50,903 nt of DNA from assembly GCA_003389215.1 (NCBI GenBank), contig QQVP01000044.1:1-50903 (forward strand). Reading direction: 5' to 3'. Shown here piece after piece: positions 44,283 to 50,903 of this stretch. Each line of letters starts with the position of its first letter. Position 1 is the stretch's first letter. The notes beneath the pieces were generated by a model. It did not search any database and had not been told where the DNA came from. It saw only the letters and a list, made by a program, of their open reading frames with translations. Both the position numbers and the translations under genes were made by a program. The stretch comes from Planctomycetota bacterium. GTDB lineage: Bacteria > Planctomycetota > Planctomycetia > Pirellulales > UBA7805.

Positions 44283-45758
44283 CTAGATAAGCGGCAGCCG
44301 TACGACAAACTGAGTGTGGTTGCCTTGTCGATACCAATCGACGCGACCGCCATGCGCGGCGGCAATCTCCTGGGCAACGGAGAGTCCCAATCCGGTTCCG
44401 TCCGGCTTGTCGCTGACGAAGGGTTCGAAGAGGCGCTCGGACAGATCCGCGGCCGGCGGCGGCCCGGTGTTGGCAACCTCCAGTTCCGCCGTCGATCCTT
44501 CCCGCCGCAGCCGGACGTCGACACTCGGCTCGACGGCGCTCGCCGCACCGGGGTCGATCGACCCGGCCGTGGGTGCCGCGGCCTTCGACGTCGACGCCGC
44601 CTCGACCGCGTTGAGAACGAGATTGACTAAAAGTTGCTCCAGCGCGTCGCTGTCGCCTTGGACCTCCACCGGTTCCGCCGACATGTGCAAGCCCAGCTCG
44701 ATTCCCACGTGTCGGGCCGCCGGCCGCGTGAGCAAGAGGACGTTGTCGACGACGTCCTGCAACACCACCGGCCGATGTGTGCCCGCTTCCAGCTGACCTT
44801 GCGAGAGGAATCGCCGCAGGTACTTCTCCATCAATTGCAGTTGTCGTTTGGCGACCGCCAGGTTTTCCTCGTCCTGTCCGCAGCGTCGGGCATGCAGGTC
44901 GACCGCCATGCTACAGCCGGTTACGGCGTTGCGCACCTGATGGGCGATCCCGCTGCCGAGTTGGCCCAGGGTTCGCAGCCGTTCGTTGCTGCGGACTTCG
45001 ACTTCGTAATGGGCAAGCTGTTCCGCCATCCGATTGACCGACCGAATCAAGTCGCCAATCTCGTCGTCGCGACGCGGCACGTCGATGCGGCGGAAGTCGC
45101 CGTGGGCGATGGCGTCGACCTGAGCGTGCAGACCGGCCAGCGGTCGTGTCACTCGCGAGGCAATGGCCAGACTCAGGCCCACCACCAACACCGTGGCAAT
45201 CCCACCAATCAACAGTGGCGGATAGACCTCGTCGCGCCAGGCGCGAGCATAGTTCTCTTGAGGATAGAGAATGTGCAAAGTGGTGGCCCGAGCGAGCCGC
45301 GGTTCCAGAATCTCGATCTGCGAATGGTAGAAGTCTCGCGTGCCCACGCGGACGGGCATGGCGAGGGGCGATGTTGCCGGGCCGGCTTCGCTCGTGGCGG
45401 TCGGGTCACGTTCTGGCGGAAGCAGCTGCGGCTCGATCGTCGCCGTGCTCGCGGCCAGGCGGACCTGCTGATCGTCGACCAGCACAAACTCGGCCCCAGT
45501 CAGCCCCGTCATCTGCCGCAGCACCGCATCGGTGAGTGGAAACTTCGCCTCGCTCAGCGTACGACTCACCTCGGCCAGCTCGCGTTCGATCCGCCCCCGG
45601 GCCTGACGCGCGGAGAGGTAGGCATCGAGCAGACTGACACCGGCGATGACGGCCAACATCAGCCCGACCATGGGCAGCAAGATCTGATTTCGCAGTGGCC
45701 AGCGCACAACAGCGGCTCTCGAATTTGCAGTCGCCGACTCGGACGGCGATCTTGGCAA
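44283..45758 (-). CDS. Membrane sensor histidine kinase
   Basis: 491 residues. TTG start at 45758 with AGGGG upstream. TM1 is at about 24-45 and TM2 at about 178-200, enclosing a periplasmic sensor domain of about 130 residues with no recognised fold. A HAMP domain follows (ASRVTRPLAGLHAQVDAIAHGDFRRIDV), then an atypical phospho-acceptor helix LGSGIAHQVRNAVTG (His in AHQVRN). The ATPase boxes are LVNLVLNAVEA (N), VANTG and DGTGLGLSVAQEIAAAHGG (G2). A low-complexity Ala/Ser stretch interrupts the ATPase domain. Partner of the sigma-54 activator downstream; its signal is unknown. Divergent from the DUF1559 gene at 46136. Confidence 0.93.
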   Translation of the reverse strand: MPRSPSESATANSRAAVVRWPLRNQILLPMVGLMLAVIAGVSLLDAYLSARQARGRIERELAEVSRTLSEAKFPLTDAVLRQMTGLTGAEFVLVDDQQVRLAASTATIEPQLLPPERDPTATSEAGPATSPLAMPVRVGTRDFYHSQIEILEPRLARATTLHILYPQENYARAWRDEVYPPLLIGGIATVLVVGLSLAIASRVTRPLAGLHAQVDAIAHGDFRRIDVPRRDDEIGDLIRSVNRMAEQLAHYEVEVRSNERLRTLGQLGSGIAHQVRNAVTGCSMAVDLHARRCGQDEENLAVAKRQLQLMEKYLRRFLSQGQLEAGTHRPVVLQDVVDNVLLLTRPAARHVGIELGLHMSAEPVEVQGDSDALEQLLVNLVLNAVEAASTSKAAAPTAGSIDPGAASAVEPSVDVRLRREGSTAELEVANTGPPPAADLSERLFEPFVSDKPDGTGLGLSVAQEIAAAHGGRVDWYRQGNHTQFVVRLPLI

Positions 45759-45921
45759 GGCCCCTGCCTTTGAACGCGAGCGAAGCGACCTGGCTCGCTT
45801 ACGTCTTACGTCTCGTTGTCTCGGTCTCGTTCGCGGCCCGCGTGCCCTTCAGTCTACGGCATCGAGCAGGAAGCTCCAAGCGACGGGCATTGCCGACGAC
45901 CGCCGACGCAACGACTTCGCG

Positions 45922-45962
45922 GCGCATCGGCCGTGTTGATGCGCGGCGCGACATGCATGTCG
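45922..45962. promoter_or_regulatory. Candidate activator-binding dyads upstream of a sigma-54-type promoter
   Basis: Two dyads lie side by side: GCGCATC (45922-45928) with GATGCGC (45938-45944), and a perfect 14-bp palindrome CGACATGCATGTCG (45949-45962). They are about 100-140 bp upstream of the -24 element at 46064, the usual distance for NtrC-type activator sites. Confidence 0.4.
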
Positions 45963-46063
45963 AACAGACCGACACCAACTCGTGACGGCGCGGGGAAGCT
46001 TGCGCCGTCTACTTTCTTGCTAAGTGCCGGGACGATTTGACCTTCGCTGCCACCCGCCGGCTT

Positions 46064-46079
46064 TGGCACGGCGCGTGCA
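46064..46079 (+). promoter_or_regulatory. Sigma-54-type (-24/-12) promoter
   Basis: TGGCACGGCGCGTGCA: GG at 46065-46066 and GC at 46077-46078, with the required 10-bp gap. It differs from TGGCACG-N4-TTGCA at one base. It lies 57 bp before the ATG of the DUF1559 gene and beside a sigma-54 activator operon. Confidence 0.55.
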
Positions 46080-46135
46080 TTGCGACGGCAGGGGGCATCA
46101 CCGGTATCCCGCAGGGGGCTGAGGAGAAAGATCGT

Positions 46136-47335
46136 ATGTTCGTTCCTGCTGTTTCGCTACCAAAATCCGCGGCACGCGTGCCGACTTGCCGTCGCGGTTT
46201 CACGATCGTCGAGATCTTGGTCGTAATTCTCATCATTGGAATCCTCATGGCGATGCTGTTTGCCGCGGTGAATTCGGCCCGCGATTCGGCCCGTTCTTTG
46301 TCGTCGAAGAACAACTTGAAGCAGATCGGCCTGGCGATGCAGCAATTCAATGCAACCAACGGCTACTTTCCGCCGAGCTACTTGTCGCGGGAATACAATC
46401 CGTACGATCCCACGGATTCCAGTGCCCAGGCCTTCCCCGGCTATGCCCACCTGGAAGGCTACTCGATTCACATCCTGCTGCTGCCGCACCTCGAGCAGAA
46501 CTTGATCTCGGAGGAAATCGACTTTACCAAGCCGTACAACTACTACGTGCAGCTGGCTGCGGATAATCCTTCGGGCGCGGACCGACCGCTGTTCACACTG
46601 GCCGACGGTTCGCAGATCCCGCTGAGCGCGCTGCGCGTGCCGACCTACATGTCGCCGGGCGAGCCGCGTGACGAGATTCGCCAAAACAAGCATCACCCGA
46701 TCAATTACGTCGTCAACGTGGGCACCTGGTTCGTTTGGGACCCGAGCACGGGCGAAGGCGGCAACGGGGCCGCCTATCCCAATAGCAAGCTCACCGGCAG
46801 CAGCTTCGTCGACGGCCTGGGAAGTACCCTGGCCTTTGCCGAGGTGAAGGCCTGGAACCCTTACTTTCGCGACTCGTTCAAGTCGCACGAAGAACTGGGA
46901 CCGATTCCGCCCACGACGCCCGAGCAACTGGCCGGACTGATCGGCACGCCCAATCAATACAAGGCAACGGCGCACACCGAGTGGTTCAACGGACACGCCC
47001 ATCACGCCGGCTTCACCACGGTCTTTACCCCGAATACGCGGGTGATGATCGGCGACGACGCTTCGGGTTCCGCCTCGGTCAACACCAGCAACACCGGCAA
47101 CCTCGACGTCGATTGGACGAACAAACAGGAAGGCAAGAACCACTTTGGCGGTTCGCCCGACTACTCGCCCACCTATGCCGCCATCACCGCCCGCAGCCAT
47201 TTTCCCGGCGGCGTGAACGTGTCCCTGATGGACGGGTCGGTCCGCAAGATCGCCGATTCGGTCAACCTGGGCGTGTGGCGGGCCCTCTCGACCCGCGCCG
47301 GTCGCGAGAAACTGCCGAACGAGACGCTGAAGTAA
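46136..47335 (+). CDS. DUF1559 prepilin-like protein
   Basis: 399 residues; ATG 46136 has GAGGAGAAAG upstream. The leader MFVPAVSLPKSAARVPTCRRG precedes FTIVEILVVILIIGILMAMLFAAV with Glu5. SARSLSSKNNLKQIGLAMQQFNATNGYFPPSY is the DUF1559 core, and HFPGGVNVSLMDGSVRKIADSVNLGVWRALSTRAG is the terminal H-x9-DG signature (His followed by nine residues, then Asp-Gly). This family is hugely expanded in planctomycetes; the role is unknown, probably pilin- or pseudopilin-like surface proteins. A sigma-54-type promoter precedes it, and the two-component genes are divergent, suggesting direct control by that pair. Confidence 0.95.
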   Translation: MFVPAVSLPKSAARVPTCRRGFTIVEILVVILIIGILMAMLFAAVNSARDSARSLSSKNNLKQIGLAMQQFNATNGYFPPSYLSREYNPYDPTDSSAQAFPGYAHLEGYSIHILLLPHLEQNLISEEIDFTKPYNYYVQLAADNPSGADRPLFTLADGSQIPLSALRVPTYMSPGEPRDEIRQNKHHPINYVVNVGTWFVWDPSTGEGGNGAAYPNSKLTGSSFVDGLGSTLAFAEVKAWNPYFRDSFKSHEELGPIPPTTPEQLAGLIGTPNQYKATAHTEWFNGHAHHAGFTTVFTPNTRVMIGDDASGSASVNTSNTGNLDVDWTNKQEGKNHFGGSPDYSPTYAAITARSHFPGGVNVSLMDGSVRKIADSVNLGVWRALSTRAGREKLPNETLK

Positions 47336-47372
47336 TCGCGCTGAAGGGGATCGCGCGCGTTCTCGCTGCCAC

Positions 47373-47408
47373 AAAAAAGCCGTCCCTGGTTCGATACCAG
47401 GGACGGCT
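47373..47408 (-). terminator. Rho-independent terminator of the PEP-CTERM gene
   Basis: Perfect 13-bp arms AGCCGTCCCTGGT (47378-47390) and ACCAGGGACGGCT (47396-47408) around a 5-nt loop, followed on the minus strand by a T run (47373-47378 is A on the plus strand). It starts 27 bp after the stop at 47436. It may also block plus-strand transcripts, but the T run is only on the minus side. Confidence 0.93.
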
Positions 47409-47435
47409 GGGAATCACGAATTAACCGCGACCGTG

Positions 47436-48971
47436 TTAGCGGCGACGGCGCCAGGCCATCAGCCCCAGGCCCATCAGGCCCACGAGCGATAGCACCGCCG
47501 TGGCGGGCTCGGGAATCGGCGGGGCGGTCGTGGAGACTACCACCAGGTCGAACGGCACCAGCGGAGCGCCGAGGAATCGGCTCACCGTATTGACCGTCAG
47601 CAAGGCCTGCAGACCGGCCAGGTCTAAACCGGTCGGGAACACCAGGCCGATCGAACCGGATCCCGGCGCCAGGGCCGCCTCTTCCAGTTGCGAGGTCAAC
47701 GCCGTGGTCACACCCGCCAGAATCGGCGTGTGGCCCGCCGGCAGGAAGCTGTTGGTCGCGTTCTGCAGCGAGTAGCCGATGATCGACGAGCCATCCGCGT
47801 CGAGCGTGACCTCGCCGGTCGAGGCATCGTAGATCAGATCCGGAATGCTCGGATCGCCAGCTTCAGCAGGACCACCGAGGCCGCCGCCGCTTCCTTCATC
47901 GGGCGGAGGTCCGGTGAAGGCGCCGAAGATCGTCAGAATGTCCGAGACGTCGACGTCGCCATCGTGGCCGAGCACCGCGGTGGTCGCCACGGAAGGACCA
48001 TGGACGTCCCCGGTCGAGCGATCTTTACCGAACGAGCCGGGCCCGGTGAAGTTGGTGAAGGCGGTGAGAATATCGGCACCGATCTCGACGAAGCCGTCGC
48101 AGTTCACGTCACCGATGGGGCAGGAGGTGGGGCCCAGATTGATCAGGGGCCCGTTGGGGCCGGTGACAACGCCGCTATTCGGCCGATCGTGATACCAGTT
48201 GATGCTGCCCGGCTCGTAGGGAGACACGACACGAATGGTATGCTGGAGCTCCACGTTTCCTCCGCCGAAAGTACTGGTCAAGCTCTGCCAGGCAAGACCC
48301 TTCGTTGGATCCTGACCAGCCGTGCCGAAGGCGAAGCCGGGAATGAACAGCTCGGTGCTGTAGCCATATTCGCTGGGAAGATGCCAGTCGTTGTTGCGGG
48401 CCCAGGGAATCGGATCGCCCTGAAGGTTGCCGAAGAGGGTCTGATTGTGTCCGACAGTCGTGTCCCAGACATCGGTGCGCGTGTCGCCGAGTGCGGCTCC
48501 GTCGGTCTGTGTCCAGACATTGCCGGGCACGCTGCTTACCGGCGATCCGCCTCCGCCGAATCCACCAACGCGATGGCTATTCACGCCGTCGTCGGTTACC
48601 TGCAGCGTTCCCCAAACCTGCCAGACGCCGGGAAACTCGCCGCTCGGTCCCGACCGATACCAGGCGGACTCCTGGGCGTTGAACGTTCCCGCGCTGCCCA
48701 GCGGACCCAGGGAGCCGCCGATCATGAAGGTGCCGCAGCAGCCGCTGCCCAGAAACACGTCGTAGATGTACTGATAGCCGGTCACGCCATCTTCGGTGAA
48801 CAGACCGTCTGCCACCGGATCGTTGCAGAGCACGATGAACTCGCCGGCCGGCGTCGGCGTGTAGTTCGGATTGTTGCAGTTCGCGCCGGAGACTTGGGCT
48901 TCGACCGGCGCGACGACGACGAGCAGCAGAAAACTGACAGCGAGCGAACCAACGCCTGCGAATCGAGTCAT
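47436..48971 (-). CDS. PEP-CTERM exported protein with dockerin-like repeats
   Basis: 511 residues. ATG 48971 with AGGAAGG upstream. The signal peptide is LAVSFLLLVVVAPVEA. After a large beta-rich region of unknown fold with Cys pairs (NCNNPN, GSGCCGTF), two calcium-loop segments of dockerin type occur: IGDVNCDGFVEIGADILTAFTNF and GHDGDVDVSDILTIFGAFTG. The C-terminus is a full PEP-CTERM sorting signal: IPEPATAVLSLVGLMGLGLMAWRRRR (PEP motif, hydrophobic helix, basic tail). The protein should be exported, processed by an exosortase (not in this window) and released or attached to extracellular matrix. Transcribed alone, with its own terminator. Confidence 0.93.
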   Translation of the reverse strand: MTRFAGVGSLAVSFLLLVVVAPVEAQVSGANCNNPNYTPTPAGEFIVLCNDPVADGLFTEDGVTGYQYIYDVFLGSGCCGTFMIGGSLGPLGSAGTFNAQESAWYRSGPSGEFPGVWQVWGTLQVTDDGVNSHRVGGFGGGGSPVSSVPGNVWTQTDGAALGDTRTDVWDTTVGHNQTLFGNLQGDPIPWARNNDWHLPSEYGYSTELFIPGFAFGTAGQDPTKGLAWQSLTSTFGGGNVELQHTIRVVSPYEPGSINWYHDRPNSGVVTGPNGPLINLGPTSCPIGDVNCDGFVEIGADILTAFTNFTGPGSFGKDRSTGDVHGPSVATTAVLGHDGDVDVSDILTIFGAFTGPPPDEGSGGGLGGPAEAGDPSIPDLIYDASTGEVTLDADGSSIIGYSLQNATNSFLPAGHTPILAGVTTALTSQLEEAALAPGSGSIGLVFPTGLDLAGLQALLTVNTVSRFLGAPLVPFDLVVVSTTAPPIPEPATAVLSLVGLMGLGLMAWRRRR

Positions 48972-49337
48972 CAGGATAGCCTTCCTAAAGGGGTGGGCGG
49001 GGGATGCCAGGTGGGATGTCGGCCGACGGTGTCGCTAAGCGTCGCTGTCTCTAAGACGTTGCCTCGAAGGTCTCGAAGACGTTGCCTCAAAGACGGAGCC
49101 CGGCGGAAGCCGCGTACCGGCAGGCGCGGAACCGGCGTTTAGTATAGCGGAAAACGCCTCCCGCCGAAATGAAGAAACACTCCTCGCTCTCGCCGCAACA
49201 AGAGACACGCGGTCGTTTCCTGCCACGGCCGCGACGGACGTCTATAATGGGGCCGCCCGCGTCCTCACCCAGGATTCCACGGCAGCCGCCCGAAGCGTCG
49301 GACCGCCCTGCCGCCCGCCCCACTTAGGAGCCCTGTT
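48972..49337. other. Gene-free divergent promoter region
   Basis: Between the PEP-CTERM gene (minus) and the metalloprotease (plus). It holds a direct repeat, AAGACGTTGCCTCGAAG (from about 49051) and AAGACGTTGCCTCAAAG (from about 49077). No gene and no convincing promoter seen. Confidence 0.45.
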
Positions 49338-50612
49338 TTGAAATCCTCCGCCCCCTCCGTCCCACATTTCCGTCTTGCCTCCGTGCTGGCGGTTCTCGCG
49401 ACGTTGACCCTCGCGCTGCTGATGCTCAGCGCCGTCCCCCGCCCGGCGGCGGCAGAAGATGACGCCGCCGCCCAGAAAGACACTGCCAAGCCGGCCGAAG
49501 AGACCCAGCCCGACGCCGCGCGGATGATCATTCCCCCGCCCTTGGAGGACCTCGGCCGCGATCACAAGATCCGACTCGTCTACTTCGTGCCGACCGACAG
49601 CGAAGTCAAAGCCAACTATCGCGAAAAGACCGAAGTCCTCATGCGCGTCGTGGCCGATATCTACCGCCGCGAGATGAAGGCCAACGGCTTCAAGTCCCGT
49701 GGGCTCGACTTTGAATTCGACGAGGATGGCCGGCTCGATGTGAAGCTGGTCCGCGCCCGCCACCCGGCCGTTGCGTATCGAGGCGATCCGGTCAGCACCG
49801 AACGGATGCACCAGACCCAGACCCAGGAAATCTGGGAGACGACCGGCTTCACCCGCAACCGGGCCGTGCTCTGCTTTACCGAGGTCGGCAGCATCGCCGA
49901 GGCCTCGCCGATTCCGCAGGTCTATAGCGGCTTTGCTTACGTCTCGGGCGACATCTTTCGCGACGAGGTGACCGCCACCACGATCGAAGAGCAGATCAAA
50001 AGTTTTTGGGACACGACGCCGGTGGCCAAGGTCGGCGGCAGCGACAAGGAAGCCCGTAATGCCGCCACGCAGGTGAGCAACGGCGTGCTGGCCCACGAGC
50101 TGGGCCACATCTTTGGCATGCTGCACGACTCGTCGGACGGCCGCAACATCATGTACTACGGCTACCACAATCTGCGGCTGCTCTACGATCGCCGCAAGGC
50201 GAAGGAGCGACCGGTCCGCTTCTCGTTGCCGCATGCCCGCATCGCGGCGGCGACCCGGTTCCTCAGCGAGGATTTTGACGCGGCCGACGGCGAGGCCCCG
50301 CAGATTCAGCAATTCCGGCTGGTCAAGCAGCCCCGCGTGGGCGACGCCAACGTCAAGTTCGAGATTCGCGTCAGCGACAACGAAGGTCTCAGCTCGTTGA
50401 TCTGCATGCAGCGGGGGGGCGAGTGGAACGACGCCCTGGTCGGCGACATCGACTTCGAGGGCAAGAAGCGTTTCGGCGACACGGTGACGTTTACGTGTCC
50501 GCGTCCGCTCGGTCCCAGCCAGCCGGTGATGTACTGGATCAACGTGATGGACAAGAACGGCAATCTTGCCCAGCAGCAGCTCGACTGGACGCGGGTCTTG
50601 CCGAAGGAGTAG
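49338..50612 (+). CDS. Secreted matrixin-like zinc metalloprotease
   Basis: 424 residues; TTG start at 49338 with TTAGGAG upstream. The signal peptide spans about 1-39 (LASVLAVLATLTLALLMLSAVPRPAAA). The catalytic domain has the full metzincin zinc motif HELGHIFGMLH (His253, Glu254, His257, Gly260, His263) and a Met-turn at NIMYYGY (Met272). The nine-residue spacing from the third His to Met is short, as in matrixins. No prodomain cysteine switch is seen. After the protease comes a beta-rich domain (about 325-424, FEIRVSDNEGLSSLICMQ..MYWINVMDKNGNLAQQQLDW), Ig- or fibronectin-like by pattern. Probably an extracellular or periplasmic protease; substrate unknown. Confidence 0.85.
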   Translation: MKSSAPSVPHFRLASVLAVLATLTLALLMLSAVPRPAAAEDDAAAQKDTAKPAEETQPDAARMIIPPPLEDLGRDHKIRLVYFVPTDSEVKANYREKTEVLMRVVADIYRREMKANGFKSRGLDFEFDEDGRLDVKLVRARHPAVAYRGDPVSTERMHQTQTQEIWETTGFTRNRAVLCFTEVGSIAEASPIPQVYSGFAYVSGDIFRDEVTATTIEEQIKSFWDTTPVAKVGGSDKEARNAATQVSNGVLAHELGHIFGMLHDSSDGRNIMYYGYHNLRLLYDRRKAKERPVRFSLPHARIAAATRFLSEDFDAADGEAPQIQQFRLVKQPRVGDANVKFEIRVSDNEGLSSLICMQRGGEWNDALVGDIDFEGKKRFGDTVTFTCPRPLGPSQPVMYWINVMDKNGNLAQQQLDWTRVLPKE

Positions 50613-50707
50613 GGCAAGCGGTGGGTGGCCCGGGCTGTGCCAGTCTGACGAAGGGTGGCATCAGGCTGCTTGTCAGCCAGTGCTTCGGGAAGTGCCACCC
50701 GCCTCCC

Positions 50708-50780
50708 GGGGACTGGTCCAATTTTCGGCCGGTCGGTTCTCCCGCTTGGAGTTCGCACCGACCGAAAACTTGGACCTGAT
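50708..50780 (-). repeat. GGTCCAAGTTTTCGGTC hairpin repeat, copy Y
   Basis: On the minus strand the arms GGTCCAAGTTTTCGGTC and GGCCGAAAATTGGACCAG are identical to copy X at 41156. The flank CGGGTGGCAC also matches; the loop differs. Confidence 0.85.
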
Positions 50781-50809
50781 ACGATAACCGCCGCGGGGCT
50801 CCTTGCCGG

Positions 50810-50846
50810 GGGCTAGGATATGTGTTGCACAACGCATTCTTAGCCC
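50810..50846 (+). promoter_or_regulatory. Hairpin immediately upstream of the IS110 transposase
   Basis: GGGCTA (50810-50815) pairs with TAGCCC (50841-50846). Inside, GGA, ATG and GTTG pair with CT/T, CAT and CAAC, giving a long stem with one bulge and a small loop. It ends 8 nt before the AAGGAGG ribosome site. It may be part of the IS110 non-coding end that encodes the bridge RNA, or a translational control hairpin. Confidence 0.45.
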
Positions 50847-50866
50847 ACCAGACAAGGAGGAATCCC

Positions 50867-50903
50867 ATGTGGCACATCGGTATCGATCTTCACCGACGGA
50901 CGG
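50867..50903 (+). CDS. IS110-family transposase, N-terminal codons only
   Basis: ATG 50867 follows AAGGAGG by 7 nt. The 12 codons before the edge read MWHIGIDLHRRT, the characteristic start of IS110-type (DEDD) recombinases, with the first catalytic Asp in IGIDLH. These enzymes use a RuvC-like domain and a bridge RNA from the element's non-coding end to choose targets. Only the first residues are visible, so intactness and subgroup cannot be judged. Confidence 0.7.
   Translation, partial: MWHIGIDLHRRT

Larger units (their letters stand above)
50613..50866. other. Gene-free region with hairpin repeats ahead of an IS110 gene
   Basis: It holds GGCTGCTTGTCAGCC (50664-50678), the reverse copy of the GGTCCAAG-type hairpin (50708-50780) and a separate hairpin just before the transposase (50810-50846). 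The left end of the insertion sequence should lie in here. Confidence 0.55.

Overview
The window looks like a high-GC planctomycete chromosome, most likely of the Pirellulales type. The evidence is the planctomycete N-terminal motif (ESLEARHLLAA) on a giant secreted protein, several prepilin-like/DUF1559 proteins with the H-x9-DG motif, a DUF1207 outer-membrane protein, a PEP-CTERM protein with dockerin-like repeats, LpxA, and many short interspersed hairpin repeats. The taxonomic call is inference from gene content; no rRNA is present.

Layout. 1-5469 (minus) is the N-terminal 1,823 codons of a giant exported protein that runs off the left edge: a cyclophilin-type prolyl isomerase domain followed by Ig-like repeats, including a perfect 561-bp tandem duplication. 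5.8-9.8 kb holds a DUF1207 protein, a small secreted protein, ndk and pyrF. 10.1-15.7 kb is a three-gene plus-strand cluster: a GAF-GAF-TM-HlyD protein, a secreted HlyD adaptor, and a PqqD-like/M50 site-2 protease/HlyD fusion. 15.9-24.9 kb is a mosaic of tadA, four prepilin-like genes, lpxA, a TPR protein, a cysteine desulfurase and a helical ferritin-like protein. 24.9-37.8 kb (minus) is a complex I cluster, nuoI-(DUF2203)-nuoA-C-D-H-J-K-L-M-N. It lacks nuoB, E, F and G, and a 15-bp minisatellite sits between nuoL and nuoM. 38-40.7 kb carries csrA, tRNA-Glu and a ferrochelatase. 41.5-47.3 kb carries a thiolase, an NtrC-type two-component pair and a DUF1559 pilin-like gene with a sigma-54-type promoter. 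47.4-50.9 kb carries a PEP-CTERM protein with a clear terminator, a matrixin-like metalloprotease and the first codons of an IS110-family transposase cut by the right edge.

How the parts connect. The complex I genes are the one large operon-like block. The histidine kinase and sigma-54 activator next to a sigma-54-like promoter in front of a pilin-like gene resemble the PilS/PilR-pilin arrangement; this is the best regulatory hypothesis here. The RRE-like/M50/HlyD cluster is the best candidate for an uncharacterised export or peptide-processing system. Three dispersed repeat families occupy the gene-free stretches: a ~107-bp element in three copies (two in inverted orientation around csrA), a ~75-bp hairpin in two copies, and a GGGAGGGC-type element in two copies.
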